64,000 bases of DNA from Burkholderiales bacterium PBB1 (lineage in GTDB: Bacteria; Pseudomonadota; Gammaproteobacteria; Burkholderiales; Burkholderiaceae_C), in NCBI GenBank assembly GCA_002255905.1, contig NKIN01000005.1:1-64000 (forward strand), written 5' to 3'. Positions 30,081-39,639 of the stretch are shown here, in pieces. The notes under the pieces are model-generated. The model was not told where the DNA came from, made no database searches, and saw only the letters and a program-made list of their open reading frames with translations. The position numbers were made by a program, and so were the translations under genes. The first letter of the stretch is position 1, and each line of letters begins with the position of its first letter.

Positions 30081-31112
30081 ATGGAATTTTTCAGAATCCG
30101 GCGCGACATCCCGTTCATGCGCCATGCACTGGTGCTGAACGTGATCTCGGCGCTGACGTTTGTCGCTGCGGTGTTTTTCATCGCGACGCGTGGCCTGCAC
30201 TTTTCGATCGAGTTCACCGGCGGCACAGTGATCGAAGTGGCCTACACGCAGGCTGCCGACATCAACAAGGTGCGCACCACCGTCGAGTCGCTCCAGTTCG
30301 GAGAGGTGCAGGTGCAGAACTTCGGCACCTCGCGCGACGTGCTCATACGCCTGCCGGTGCGCGGCGATGTGAAGCAGGCCGAGGTGGTGTCACGTGTCTT
30401 CGGGGCGCTGTGCCAAGCCGAAGGCGCCACGGTCAGCATGCAGCAGATCACCTCCGACAAGGGCGCCCAGACCACCGCCCCGGTGTGCGGTGAGGTCGGC
30501 GCCGAGAAGGTCAAGCTGCAGCGCAGCGAATTCGTCGGGCCGTCGGTCGGCTCGGAGCTGGCACGCGATGGCGCGCTGGCGCTGGCGGTGACCATTGCCG
30601 GCATCATGCTGTATCTGGCGGTGCGCTTCGAGTGGAAGTTCTCGGTCGCCGGCATCATCGCCAACTTGCACGACGTGATCATCATCGTCGGCTTCTTCGC
30701 GTTCTTCCAGTGGGAGTTCTCGCTGTCGGTGCTGGCCGCCGTGCTGGCCGTACTGGGTTACTCGGTCAATGAATCGGTGGTGATCTTCGACCGGATCCGA
30801 GAGGCATTTCGCAAGTACCGCAAGTTGTCCACGCCGCAGGTGATCGACCACGCCATCACCAGCACGATGAGCCGCACCATCATCACCCATGGCAGCACCT
30901 TGATGATGGTGGTGTCCATGCTGATCTTCGGCGGACAGACGCTGCATTACTTCGCGGTCGCGCTGACCATCGGCATCCTGTTCGGCATCTACTCGTCGGT
31001 GTTCGTTGCCGCTGCCATCGCGATGTGGCTCGGTGTGAAGCGCGAAGACCTGATCAAGTCCTCCAGCAAGGAGCTCGATCCTGACGATCCCAACGCCGGA
31101 GCGGTGGTGTAG
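30081..31112 (+). CDS. secF: Protein translocase subunit SecF
   Basis: 343 residues with six predicted helices. It has the SecF periplasmic start (GLHFSIEFTGGTVIEVAYTQ) and the conserved NESVVIFDRIRE motif in the later helices. It partners SecD in the inner membrane. An AGGAG precedes the ATG. Confidence 0.97.
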   Translation: MEFFRIRRDIPFMRHALVLNVISALTFVAAVFFIATRGLHFSIEFTGGTVIEVAYTQAADINKVRTTVESLQFGEVQVQNFGTSRDVLIRLPVRGDVKQAEVVSRVFGALCQAEGATVSMQQITSDKGAQTTAPVCGEVGAEKVKLQRSEFVGPSVGSELARDGALALAVTIAGIMLYLAVRFEWKFSVAGIIANLHDVIIIVGFFAFFQWEFSLSVLAAVLAVLGYSVNESVVIFDRIREAFRKYRKLSTPQVIDHAITSTMSRTIITHGSTLMMVVSMLIFGGQTLHYFAVALTIGILFGIYSSVFVAAAIAMWLGVKREDLIKSSSKELDPDDPNAGAVV

Positions 31113-31150
31113 AGTCGTTTCGAACTTACCAACGCAACCCACACGAACCC

Positions 31151-33496
31151 ATGGCGTCCACGGCCCATTCGATGGCCCAGGCCACCCAGGCCCGCCGTGC
31201 GTACGTTGAGGGCTTGCTCAATGGCATGCCGGGTGTGGTGCAGGCGGTTGACCAAGGCGCGCGCCTGCTGCTCAGTCAGGTGGCAGACCCGGCCACGCTG
31301 ATGCGCCGCCGCGACGCGGTCGAAGACCTGAAGAACGCCGCGGGTTTCTGGCTGCAAGGCGCACTGTCCATGTTGCGCGGTGCATTGAACAGCGGCGTGG
31401 TTTCTGCGACTCGCCCGAACGATCTGCCGATGCCCGGCGACAGGCAGAACTTCAGCCTGGTCGACAACGAAACCATCGAAGGCGAGATCCTCAGCTCGCG
31501 GCTGGCGCTGGCGGTGATGGACCGCGCGTCCTGGGAGTTCACCGACCTGCGCTCACGCATGACGCTGCTCGAAGGCCGCGAAGAGCTCGATGCCAACGAC
31601 ATCCTGCGCCCCCACGTGCTGGCGCGTATCGCGATCAACTCCTGGCGAGCTGCGGGCCTGAGCCACGAGACGTGGCGGACCCTGCAAGGCGTGTTGCACG
31701 AAGAGTTCGCCCACTTCAACGAAGAGGCCTACCACGAGGCCAATCGGATGCTGATACAGCAGCGTGTGCTGCCTGAGATCGATCTGCGCCCCTTCATCCG
31801 TCGTTCGCGCAATGCGGCGTTCGTCCATACCCAGTCGGGGTCGCTGGCCTCGGTGGGTTCAGATGGCTCTGCGGGGCGCGATGTTGCGAGCGCACCGACG
31901 GTTCGCGGCCAGCTGGCGGAGCCGCGGGCGACCCGCCACAGTCCGCTGGTCGATGCGCCGGCTCATGAAACCCGGCTGATGAGTCGGGTCGGATCGCTCG
32001 TGCGCGGCGGGTCCGACCACGCCGATGCAGTGCTGGGTCGGCTGAACCGGCTGATCGGGCGCCAGTTGCCCGACTTCGCCCGCACCGTGCACGGCCCGGC
32101 CTCTCCCGCGCTCGACGCGGCCATCACCAGTGCCCAGCAAGGCATCGCACTGCGGTTGACGCCAGACTCCGGTGGGCGCTACGCCGCAGGCCCGGTCAGC
32201 ACACCGGCGATGCTGGAGGAATTGCACCAGCGCAAGCAGGCCCTGAAGGCCGCCGCCGCGTCGCCCAATGAGCGCGCGACGATCGAGGTGGTGGCACTGC
32301 TGTTCCAGAGCATCCTGACGGAGGAGCGCATCCCGGCCTCGGTGCGCGTGTGGTTCGCGCGGCTGCAGATGCCGGTGTTGCGGGTGGCGGTCAGTGAGCC
32401 TGATTTCTTCGCTACCACAGATCACCCCGCGCGTCGCCTGATCGACCGCATGGGTGCGTGCGTGATGGGCTTCGACGCGCACAGCACACGGGTGTCCGGT
32501 GGCGCGGTCGAAAAAGAGATCAAGCGCGTGGTGCAGGTCGTCGAGGCCTATCCCGACACCGGTCGGCGCGTGTTCCAGACCGTGTTGACCGAGTTCGAGC
32601 GCTTCCTCGAGCACTACTTCAAGAACGAGAACGAGGCGTCGCGCAAAGGGGTGTCGCTGGCGCAACAAGTCGAGCAGCGCGAGACCCTGGCCATCCAGTA
32701 CACGATCGAGTTGCGCAAGATGCTCAACGAGGTGCCAGTGCCTGAAGGGGTGCGCGAGTTCCTGTTCCAGGTCTGGGCCGACGTGCTGGCGATGACCGCG
32801 GTCAAGTCCGGGCTCGGTGGCGAGGAAATCAAGGAGATGAAGCGCGCGGCGGCCGATCTGATCTGGTCGGCCAGCGCCAAGGTCTCGCGCGAGGAACGCG
32901 CCGACGTGATCCGTCGTCTGCCGCCGCTGCTGAAGATCCTGCGCGACGGCATGCAAGGCGCGGGTGTGAGCGCCGCCGCGCAGGACGAGCACATCCAGCG
33001 CCTCAACACCGCGCTGGCCGCAGCGTTCACGGCTCGCACCGCCGCCATCCCGAAGGATCGCCTCGAACAGCTGATGGCACGGCTCGAAACACTGGAAGAG
33101 CTGCTGCCCGACGCCGACGACATGGAGATCGACGAGTCGCTGGTGCTCGACCTGTCTGGCCACGAAAGCAACGAACTCGAGGTGGTCAATGCAGGGGGAT
33201 CGATGCCCACGCCGGCGATGGCCGCCTGGGCGCGCGAGCTGCAGGTCGGCGGTTGGTACATGCTGGACTACCGCGATCGCAACGAATCGGTGCAACTGGC
33301 TTGGCAGGGCATGCGCCGGCAACTGACCTTGTTCGTGACACCGCAGGGGCGCGGCATCCTGTTCCAGCAACAGCGCCTGGCGGCGTTCCTGCAGGCCGGT
33401 TTGCTCGTGCCGGTTCAGGATGAATCGCTCACGGTTCGGGCCACACGTACCGCACTGGCCAAGCTCGATGTCGATCCGAGCCGGCTGCTGAATTGA
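31151..33496 (+). CDS. DUF1631 family protein
   Basis: 781 residues, cytoplasmic, with no signal peptide or membrane helix. The N-terminal half has the DUF1631 patterns FSLVDNETIEGEILSSRLAL and RPHVLARIAINSWRAAG. The middle holds long helices (EKEIKRVVQVVEAYPDTGRR, FERFLEHYFKNENEASRKGV) and the C-terminus ends in a small PilZ-like beta region (VGGWYMLDYRDRNESVQLAW, LFVTPQGRGILFQQQRLAAF). The family has no settled function. PilZ-like endings often bind cyclic-di-GMP, but the canonical RxxxR motif is not evident. Separate unit between secF and the - strand smg operon. Confidence 0.85.
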   Translation: MASTAHSMAQATQARRAYVEGLLNGMPGVVQAVDQGARLLLSQVADPATLMRRRDAVEDLKNAAGFWLQGALSMLRGALNSGVVSATRPNDLPMPGDRQNFSLVDNETIEGEILSSRLALAVMDRASWEFTDLRSRMTLLEGREELDANDILRPHVLARIAINSWRAAGLSHETWRTLQGVLHEEFAHFNEEAYHEANRMLIQQRVLPEIDLRPFIRRSRNAAFVHTQSGSLASVGSDGSAGRDVASAPTVRGQLAEPRATRHSPLVDAPAHETRLMSRVGSLVRGGSDHADAVLGRLNRLIGRQLPDFARTVHGPASPALDAAITSAQQGIALRLTPDSGGRYAAGPVSTPAMLEELHQRKQALKAAAASPNERATIEVVALLFQSILTEERIPASVRVWFARLQMPVLRVAVSEPDFFATTDHPARRLIDRMGACVMGFDAHSTRVSGGAVEKEIKRVVQVVEAYPDTGRRVFQTVLTEFERFLEHYFKNENEASRKGVSLAQQVEQRETLAIQYTIELRKMLNEVPVPEGVREFLFQVWADVLAMTAVKSGLGGEEIKEMKRAAADLIWSASAKVSREERADVIRRLPPLLKILRDGMQGAGVSAAAQDEHIQRLNTALAAAFTARTAAIPKDRLEQLMARLETLEELLPDADDMEIDESLVLDLSGHESNELEVVNAGGSMPTPAMAAWARELQVGGWYMLDYRDRNESVQLAWQGMRRQLTLFVTPQGRGILFQQQRLAAFLQAGLLVPVQDESLTVRATRTALAKLDVDPSRLLN

Positions 33497-33506
33497 TCTG
33501 TGGATG

Positions 33507-33529
33507 AAAAAAGCCGCCAGAAGGCGGCT
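33507..33529 (-). terminator. Rho-independent terminator of the smg-dprA operon
   Basis: The stem AGCCGCC/GGCGGCT (33512-33518 with 33523-33529) is followed on the - strand by a run of six T (A at 33507-33512 on the + strand). It lies 21 bp beyond the smg stop and oppositely faces the end of the DUF1631 gene. Confidence 0.8.
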
Positions 33530-33549
33530 CGTTGATCAAGCTCGGCGGC

Positions 33550-34002
33550 TCAATGGATCAGCCGATCCTCTTCGTCGACGAACAGCTCGTCCAGGATCAG
33601 CGCATCGGGCTCTTCGCCCAGGCTCCAGAAGACCATCAGCACGATGATCTTCAGGTCTTCCAGATCGAGCGGGCCGCCAGGGATCGCGCTGGCACGGTCG
33701 ATCACCATTTCGCGCATCGGAGGAGGCAGCACCCCGGCCGATTCGAGGAAGCTGACAAATCCGATCGAGGCTTCGCCCAGATGCTCCTGCTCCGCTGGCG
33801 AATAAACGCGCAGACTGCGCTCACCTTGTTCACCCACGTAGGACTCGGCCGCGGTGGCCAGCCCGTCGAGCCAGGTCAACGCCTCTTGGATTTCATCGGA
33901 CTCGAAGCCGACCGAAGAAAGCTTGCGCGTCAACTGAGCGTGATCCGGACAGGCATCCGGCCGCCAGTAGTTCTCGTACAGGTACACAAGCACATCGAAC
34001 AT
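33550..34002 (-). CDS. smg: Smg (DUF494) family protein
   Basis: 150 residues starting MFDVLVYLYENYW, the hallmark of Smg/DUF494. It contains LTRKLSSVGFESDEIQEALTWL and ends VFWSLGEEPDALILDELFVDEED. The role is unknown, but the gene is conserved downstream of dprA across beta- and gammaproteobacteria, as here (41 bp spacing). Confidence 0.93.
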   Translation of the reverse strand: MFDVLVYLYENYWRPDACPDHAQLTRKLSSVGFESDEIQEALTWLDGLATAAESYVGEQGERSLRVYSPAEQEHLGEASIGFVSFLESAGVLPPPMREMVIDRASAIPGGPLDLEDLKIIVLMVFWSLGEEPDALILDELFVDEEDRLIH

Positions 34003-34043
34003 GGCTTCATGATACCCGAGCGATCGCGCCAGTCAGGTCGTGC

Positions 34044-35159
34044 TCAGCTGCTTGAGATTCGCTGAAAGAGCTGGCCCGGCAGTCGCGCCACCTGGCCGCT
34101 CAACTCCAGGTCGAGCAAGTGGGTGTTCAGCTCATGCGCCGACCAGCCGGTGCGGGCTACCAGGGCGTCGAGCGACATCACTTCGTAGCCCATGGCGGCC
34201 AGCAGCGGATCGTTTGGCCCCGTTTCGGTCATTGCCGCTGCCGTGCGTGGGCGCACGGCAGCCAGCGCCGGCAGCTCATCGAGCACATCCGCGGCCGACT
34301 CGACCAGTTTGGCCCCTTGTTTGATCAGCGCATGGCAGCCACGCGACTGCGGTGAATGGATCGAGCCGGGGATGGCAAACACCTCTCGACCGGCCTCCAG
34401 TGCCAGCCGGGCGGTGATGAGCGAGCCCGATTCCAAGGCCGCTTCGATCACCAGCGTGCCGCGACTCAAGCCGGCGATCAAACGGTTGCGTTGCGGGAAG
34501 TGTGCCGCCAGGGCGGGTGTGCCCAACCCATATTCGCTGAGCATCAGGCCGGCACGCGCGATGCGATGGGCCAGATCGAAGTGGCGCCTCGGATAGACCC
34601 TGTCGAGCCCGGTCCCCACCACGGCGATCGTCCCGGCCGAAGCGGCCAGGGCGCCTTCGTGGGCAGCGCCGTCCACGCCAAGTGCAAGACCCGAGACGAC
34701 GATCCAGCCTGCCGCACCCAGGGCCTGGGCGAACTCCCGCGCATTCAAGGCCCCCTGGGGCGTCGGGTTGCGGCTGCCGACGATGGCCACTGCCTCGCCG
34801 TGCAACAGGTCGACGCGTCCTTGCGCATACAGCAGCAGCGGCGGGTCGGCGGTGTTCAACAACGGCGGCGGGTAGCGTGCATCGCCCAGCGGGATGATGG
34901 CTCTTGGGGTGTCCGAGCGCTCGGACAGCCAGACGAGCGTGCGTTCCAGCTTCGCATCGAAGCCAGTCGGCGGTGCCATCAAGGCGCGCGCTACGGCTTC
35001 GCTGACCACCTGGCGGTGGCTGTCGAACGACACTGCCAACACCGCCTCCGGAGAGCCGAAGGCGGCCAGCAGCTTGCGCGCTGAATCGCGACCGACCTTG
35101 GGTGTCTCGGCCAGCCGCAACCAGGCGGCCAGCTCATCACGGTCGAGTGCGTCCGTCAC
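34044..35159 (-). CDS. dprA: DNA-processing protein DprA
   Basis: 371 residues from GTG 35159 (VTDALDRDELAAWLRL). The open frame extends further but overlaps the upstream gene in a non-conserved way. The Rossmann core has VAIVGSRNPTPQGALNA, ALGVDGAAHEGALA and GTGLDRVYPRRH; the C-terminus is a winged helix (YEVMSLDALVARTGWSAHEL). DprA loads RecA onto incoming single-stranded DNA during natural transformation. The start codon is the uncertain part. Confidence 0.92.
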   Translation of the reverse strand: MTDALDRDELAAWLRLAETPKVGRDSARKLLAAFGSPEAVLAVSFDSHRQVVSEAVARALMAPPTGFDAKLERTLVWLSERSDTPRAIIPLGDARYPPPLLNTADPPLLLYAQGRVDLLHGEAVAIVGSRNPTPQGALNAREFAQALGAAGWIVVSGLALGVDGAAHEGALAASAGTIAVVGTGLDRVYPRRHFDLAHRIARAGLMLSEYGLGTPALAAHFPQRNRLIAGLSRGTLVIEAALESGSLITARLALEAGREVFAIPGSIHSPQSRGCHALIKQGAKLVESAADVLDELPALAAVRPRTAAAMTETGPNDPLLAAMGYEVMSLDALVARTGWSAHELNTHLLDLELSGQVARLPGQLFQRISSS

Positions 35160-35185
35160 ACGTCGGTCCGCGCCGGCTCCCCAGT

Positions 35186-36364
35186 TCAGGGCTGGGTGAA
35201 GCGATCGCCCGGTTTGACAGGCTCTTTCACCGACAGGATCAACGCATAAGACATGCGCTCGAAGACCTGGAACACGAACAACATGCCATGGCGCTCGTCG
35301 GGCAGCTTGATGCGGGTGGGGCTGGAGCCGGTGCGATCGACCACCTCCGCGCCGTCTTGCCACAGGGCCAGCACGTGACCTCGCTCGACACCATCGGCCT
35401 TGCCGCGGTTCAGCGAGACGATCTGGTTCTGCCCGGCCAAGACGGCTTCGCCGTAGACCGAGACGATCTGTCCGACCAGGTCGCCCTGAGGGGCGTGCGG
35501 CATGTAATTGCTGTACTCGCGTGCAGTCACCGGGGCGAGCCGGTCACCGACGTTGGCGTCCTGCCGGATGCTGGTGACAATGAAGCTGTCGGGCACGGGA
35601 GCCGAAGATTCCTTTTCGTCGACGCGGCTGCGGTCGCCGGACCGAACGAACTCTGCCGTTCCGACATACGGCGCCTCGTAGCCGAGGATTTCCTTCGTGG
35701 TGGGGTCGCGAAGCGGTTTGGCCTGGCGGAAGATGCGGAACACCGTGTCCTTGCCGACGTTGCCGCGCACATAGGCAGTGTCTCCGCGCGCCATCAGGAC
35801 CCGGCCTTCCCGGGTGGCGACGATGCGTGGGGCCTCATCCAGCGTGTTGCCCTCGAGGATCACGGCTTCGTTCAGGAACGGCTCGATCAGATGGAACGGA
35901 ATCGAGGTGATGGCCGTGGTGGTCAGCGCCGATGAGCGCACCTGCGGAGACAGCTTCACGATGCCCCCGTCGACAGCCTGACCCAGTCGCAAACGTGCCC
36001 GGCCATCCGAGGTGTCCAGGTACAGCACCTGCCCGGGGTAGATAAGATGAGGATTGCGGATCTGCTCGAGGTTCATGCCCCACAGCTCTGGCCAGCGCCA
36101 TGGCGATTTCAGGAACAGGCCTGAAATGCCCCACAGGGTGTCACCGGCCTTCACCGTGTGCGATTCAGGCGCGTTGGGCGCCAGTTCCGACAGCGCCACA
36201 CCGGCGCTTGCCACCTTTTGCGCCGTCTCACGCTGCTGCGCGGAGATCGGAAAGTGGGGTTCCGCGCTGGCCGTTGTGGCGCTGCCCAGTGCGATCAACA
36301 TGCACAAACCGAGGGCTGCCGGGCGTGGACTGCGGGCAGGCAGGGAAATCATGGATCGGATCAT
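35186..36364 (-). CDS. LysM-domain exported protein
   Basis: 392 residues from ATG 36364, preceded by GGAG. The signal peptide probably ends ATTASA (residue 34). A LysM peptidoglycan-binding domain spans ~69-118 (HTVKAGDTLWGISGLFLKSP and RNPHLIYPGQVLYLD), with a tryptophan-rich insertion. The long remainder is beta-rich and not assigned. It is the first gene of the LysM-dprA-smg operon, a conserved arrangement opposite def-fmt, and likely acts in the periplasm at the cell wall. Confidence 0.88.
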   Translation of the reverse strand: MIRSMISLPARSPRPAALGLCMLIALGSATTASAEPHFPISAQQRETAQKVASAGVALSELAPNAPESHTVKAGDTLWGISGLFLKSPWRWPELWGMNLEQIRNPHLIYPGQVLYLDTSDGRARLRLGQAVDGGIVKLSPQVRSSALTTTAITSIPFHLIEPFLNEAVILEGNTLDEAPRIVATREGRVLMARGDTAYVRGNVGKDTVFRIFRQAKPLRDPTTKEILGYEAPYVGTAEFVRSGDRSRVDEKESSAPVPDSFIVTSIRQDANVGDRLAPVTAREYSNYMPHAPQGDLVGQIVSVYGEAVLAGQNQIVSLNRGKADGVERGHVLALWQDGAEVVDRTGSSPTRIKLPDERHGMLFVFQVFERMSYALILSVKEPVKPGDRFTQP

Positions 36365-36548
36365 GGGAAGGAATCTCCGAACGGGTCGCTGCAGGCAACG
36401 CGTCATGGGTGGGCCGGGAAAGGGTGCGCAATACTCACTATTCCGTATCGGCCGAAGTGGCTGGGAATTCAGCGAAAATCTTCAATTGATTTGAAAGATT
36501 CTGCCTCTAAACCCTTGCCATCGCAACGAAAGCGGGCCGCCACACCCC

Positions 36549-37058
36549 ATGCCGAAGCTCACCATCCTTCGTTACCCCGATCCCCGGTTGCACACCGTTG
36601 CCAAGCCAGTCGCGCAGGTCGATGACCGCATCCGTCGCCTGGTCGACAACATGCTCGAGACCATGTACGGCGCCGATGGCGTGGGCCTCGCGGCCAGCCA
36701 GGTCGATGTGCACGAGCGCGTGCTGGTCATCGACACGTCGGAAACGCGCAACAAGCCGCTGGTGCTGATCAACCCCGAACTGACCTCGGTCAGCGCCGAG
36801 CAGGTGGTCGACGAGGAAGGCTGCCTGTCGGTACCCAGCGTCTACGACAAGGTCTCGCGGGCCGCGCAGATTCGGGTGCGCGCGCTGGGCCGCGAGGGCG
36901 AATTGGTCGAGTTCGATGCCGAAGGCTTGCTCGCCAAGTGCGTGCAACACGAGATGGACCACCTGATGGGCAAGGTGTTCGTCGATTACCTGAGCCCGCT
37001 CAAGCGCACCCGTATCAAGACCAAGATGCTCAAGCATTGGCGCGATGACGAGCGCTGA
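36549..37058 (+). CDS. def: Peptide deformylase
   Basis: 169 residues with all three metal-site motifs: GVGLAASQ (44-51), EGCLS (C92) and HEMDH (H134, H138). It removes the formyl group from nascent proteins, needed for initiation with fMet. It forms an operon with fmt, 18 bp downstream. No clear Shine-Dalgarno precedes the ATG. Confidence 0.97.
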   Translation: MPKLTILRYPDPRLHTVAKPVAQVDDRIRRLVDNMLETMYGADGVGLAASQVDVHERVLVIDTSETRNKPLVLINPELTSVSAEQVVDEEGCLSVPSVYDKVSRAAQIRVRALGREGELVEFDAEGLLAKCVQHEMDHLMGKVFVDYLSPLKRTRIKTKMLKHWRDDER

Positions 37059-37076
37059 CGCCGGGTCGCTGCGCGC

Positions 37077-38045
37077 ATGAGGCTGGCGTTTGCCGGCACC
37101 CCCGAGTTCGCCCGCGTCGCGCTTGCTGCGCTGCATGCCGCGGGCTTCAACATCCCGCTCGTGCTGACGCAGCCGGACCGCCCGGCCGGCCGCGGCCAGC
37201 AACTGCAGCCGTCTGCCGTCAAGACGTGGTCTGTGGCGCATGGGCTCCCGGTGATCCAGCCACAGGGCTTGCGCCTGGACGGACGCTACGCCGTCGATGC
37301 TCAATTGGCCCATGAGGCTTTGCAGGCAGTACAACCCGACGTGATGGTGGTGGCGGCCTACGGCCTGATCCTGCCCGAGTGGGTGCTGGCCCTGCCGCGG
37401 CTGGGCTGCCTGAATATCCATGCGTCGCTGTTGCCGCGTTGGCGCGGTGCCGCGCCGATCCACCGCGCCATCGAGGCGGGCGACGCCCGCACCGGCATCA
37501 CGGTGATGCAGATGGATACTGGGCTGGACACCGGGGCGATGCTGCTGGCCGAGCCCATGGACATCGCCGACAACGACACCACCGGCTCGCTGCATGATCG
37601 ACTGGCGGTGCTGGGTGGCCGCCTGATCGTCGAAGCGCTGGAGCTGGCCGCTTGCGGGGGACTGATCGCCACGGCGCAACCCACCGAGGGCGTGACCTAC
37701 GCGAGGAAGGTCGACAAGGCCGAGGCCGCTGTGGACTGGACGCGGGATGCCGACATCATCGCGCGGCGCATCCGGGCCTTCAACCCGGCACCTGGCGCGG
37801 TCGCCCGGCTGCGCGGCGAGGCCATCAAGCTGTGGCAGGCACAGGCCGTGTCGGCTGGTGGGTCAGAAGCGACGGCCGGAACGGTGATCGGGGCGTCGGG
37901 CGACGGCATCACCGTGGCGTGTGGATCGGCCGCGGTGCGTTTGTCCGAATTGCAACGTCCCGGAGGCAAGCGACTGAACGCTGCGCAGTTCCTGCAGGGA
38001 CAGGCGCTGCAGGTCGGCGACCGGTTCGATCTCGGCGCAGCCTGA
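37077..38045 (+). CDS. fmt: Methionyl-tRNA formyltransferase
   Basis: 322 residues with [18 protein letters not shown] at the start and the catalytic [20 protein letters not shown] segment, including the N-H-D site region (NIHASLLP). It transfers formyl from 10-formyl-THF to Met-tRNAfMet; its substrate tRNA is encoded at 15108. The C-terminal tRNA-binding barrel is complete. Confidence 0.97.
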   Translation: MRLAFAGTPEFARVALAALHAAGFNIPLVLTQPDRPAGRGQQLQPSAVKTWSVAHGLPVIQPQGLRLDGRYAVDAQLAHEALQAVQPDVMVVAAYGLILPEWVLALPRLGCLNIHASLLPRWRGAAPIHRAIEAGDARTGITVMQMDTGLDTGAMLLAEPMDIADNDTTGSLHDRLAVLGGRLIVEALELAACGGLIATAQPTEGVTYARKVDKAEAAVDWTRDADIIARRIRAFNPAPGAVARLRGEAIKLWQAQAVSAGGSEATAGTVIGASGDGITVACGSAAVRLSELQRPGGKRLNAAQFLQGQALQVGDRFDLGAA

Positions 38046-38100
38046 GCGATCAGCCCTGTGGGGGCTCATACCGCTGCCGCTGTGAATGCCAAGGCGGAGG

Positions 38101-39045
38101 TCAGAACAGCGCCATGCTGAGCTTGCGGCGGTAGCGGTCGACCTCGGGATCGACCGGCGTGGTGTCGACCTTGCCGGCAATCTCCAGAGCGCCTTTCGGC
38201 GCCGCCGCAGCGGGTTTGGCAGGTGCCGGCTTGGCCATCACGTCGAGCACGGCCACATAGGTCTTGCGTGCGAGCTCGCCGTTCCATGCCTTGTCGCGCA
38301 TGATGATTTCCAGCAACTCGTCCATCGCCTCGATGAAGCGCTGCGACGCGAAATGCAGCTGGGCCAGTTCAAAACGGGCATCGAAGTCGCGCCGGTTGGC
38401 TGAGATGGCCGCTGTCAGCACATCCGGCGATCGCAGCAGCGGCGCCCGTTCGCAGGCCGTGAGCCAGTGGCCACAGGCCGTCAGACGCGGATCAGGCAGG
38501 ATCTTCGCCGCCACCGGGTTGTAAACCGCACGGGCTTCGTCAACGCGGCCGGCCATCAGCAGCGCCCGCAGGCAGTCGGCACGCGCACTGTCGTTGCCAG
38601 GGTTGATCGCCACGGCTTCCATCAGCTTGGCGATCGCGCTGTCGGTGTTGCCACCGGCCAGCAGGGCCTCGGCGTCTTCGAGGTCTTCGGCCGAGGCCAT
38701 CTCCTCGACGCTGGGCACGTGCTTGTCGAGGAACTGGCGGATCTCGGCCTCCGGCAGCGCCTCCACGAATCCATCGATCGGCTGGCCGCCCTTGAACATC
38801 ACGCAGAAGGGGAGGGTTCGCACCCCGAAGAGTCGCGACAGCTGCACCGCAATCTCGGATTCGGTCTCGGAGTTCAGCGTGGCCAGCGTGAACCGACCGG
38901 CGTAGGCCACCTCCAGCTTCTCAAGCACCGGCCCCAGCGTCTTCGCAGGTTCCGACCACGGGGCCCAGATGTAGAGCAGGATCGCCTGATCAGTCGACGC
39001 CTGGATCAGGTCAGTTTTGAAATTCTGGATGGTGATGTTGATCAT
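38101..39045 (-). CDS. Thioredoxin/TPR co-chaperone (CnoX/YbbN-like)
   Basis: 314 residues: a thioredoxin domain (1-110) and TPR-like helices in the C-terminal part (AEALLAGGNTDSAIAKLMEA, FELAQLHFASQRFIEAMDEL). In the usual WCxxC position it has W30-S31-E32-P33-A34, so both redox cysteines are missing. E. coli CnoX keeps one. It therefore probably acts as a holdase or adaptor handing clients to GroEL/DnaK rather than as a reductase. The final ~50 residues are Ala/Lys/Pro-rich. Confidence 0.87.
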   Translation of the reverse strand: MINITIQNFKTDLIQASTDQAILLYIWAPWSEPAKTLGPVLEKLEVAYAGRFTLATLNSETESEIAVQLSRLFGVRTLPFCVMFKGGQPIDGFVEALPEAEIRQFLDKHVPSVEEMASAEDLEDAEALLAGGNTDSAIAKLMEAVAINPGNDSARADCLRALLMAGRVDEARAVYNPVAAKILPDPRLTACGHWLTACERAPLLRSPDVLTAAISANRRDFDARFELAQLHFASQRFIEAMDELLEIIMRDKAWNGELARKTYVAVLDVMAKPAPAKPAAAAPKGALEIAGKVDTTPVDPEVDRYRRKLSMALF

Positions 39046-39108
39046 GGCGGAAGGTCGGGTGCGTGCTGGCGGGCATGGACGGGCAGGTAGAGATGGCGCC
39101 GTGCCGCC

Positions 39109-39114
39109 TACAAT
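39109..39114 (+). promoter_or_regulatory. Possible -10 of the purEK operon
   Basis: TACAAT lies 30 bp before purE. No good -35 is found 16-18 bp upstream. In other proteobacteria purEK is repressed by PurR, but no PurR palindrome is evident here. Confidence 0.35.
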
Positions 39115-39144
39115 TCAAGGCTTCTCAAAAAGTGGAGCAAGGCC

Positions 39145-39639
39145 ATGAACGCGCCTGCGGTGGTGGGTGTGGTGATGGGGTCCAGCAGCGACTGGGAAAC
39201 CTTGCGCGCAGCCACCGAGATTCTCACCGAGTTTGGCATCCCGTTCGAGGCCCGCGTCGTCTCGGCACACCGCATGCCAGACGACATGTTTGCCTACGCC
39301 GACTCGGCAGCCTCGCGCGGCCTGAAAGCCATCATCGCGGGCGCTGGCGGCGCTGCGCATCTGCCTGGCATGCTGGCTGCCAAGACCACTGTGCCGGTGC
39401 TGGGCGTGCCCGTGGCGAGCCGCCATCTTCAGGGGGTGGATTCGTTGCATTCGATCGTGCAAATGCCCAAGGGTATTCCCGTGGCGACGTTCGCGATCGG
39501 CACGGCGGGCGCAGCCAATGCGGCCTTGTTCGCGGTCGCGATGTTCGCCGTCAATGACGTTGCCTTGCGCGCGAAATTGGAGGCCTACCGTGCACGGCAG
39601 ACCGAGGTCGCTCGCGCGATGACTGCCGATTTGAAATGA
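39145..39639 (+). CDS. purE: N5-carboxyaminoimidazole ribonucleotide mutase PurE
   Basis: 164 residues. The MGSSSDW motif (11-17) binds the nucleotide phosphate, and H42 in SAHRMPD is the conserved catalytic region histidine. It is class I PurE, which works with PurK; purK follows with a four-base overlap. It makes CAIR in purine synthesis. Confidence 0.97.
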   Translation: MNAPAVVGVVMGSSSDWETLRAATEILTEFGIPFEARVVSAHRMPDDMFAYADSAASRGLKAIIAGAGGAAHLPGMLAAKTTVPVLGVPVASRHLQGVDSLHSIVQMPKGIPVATFAIGTAGAANAALFAVAMFAVNDVALRAKLEAYRARQTEVARAMTADLK

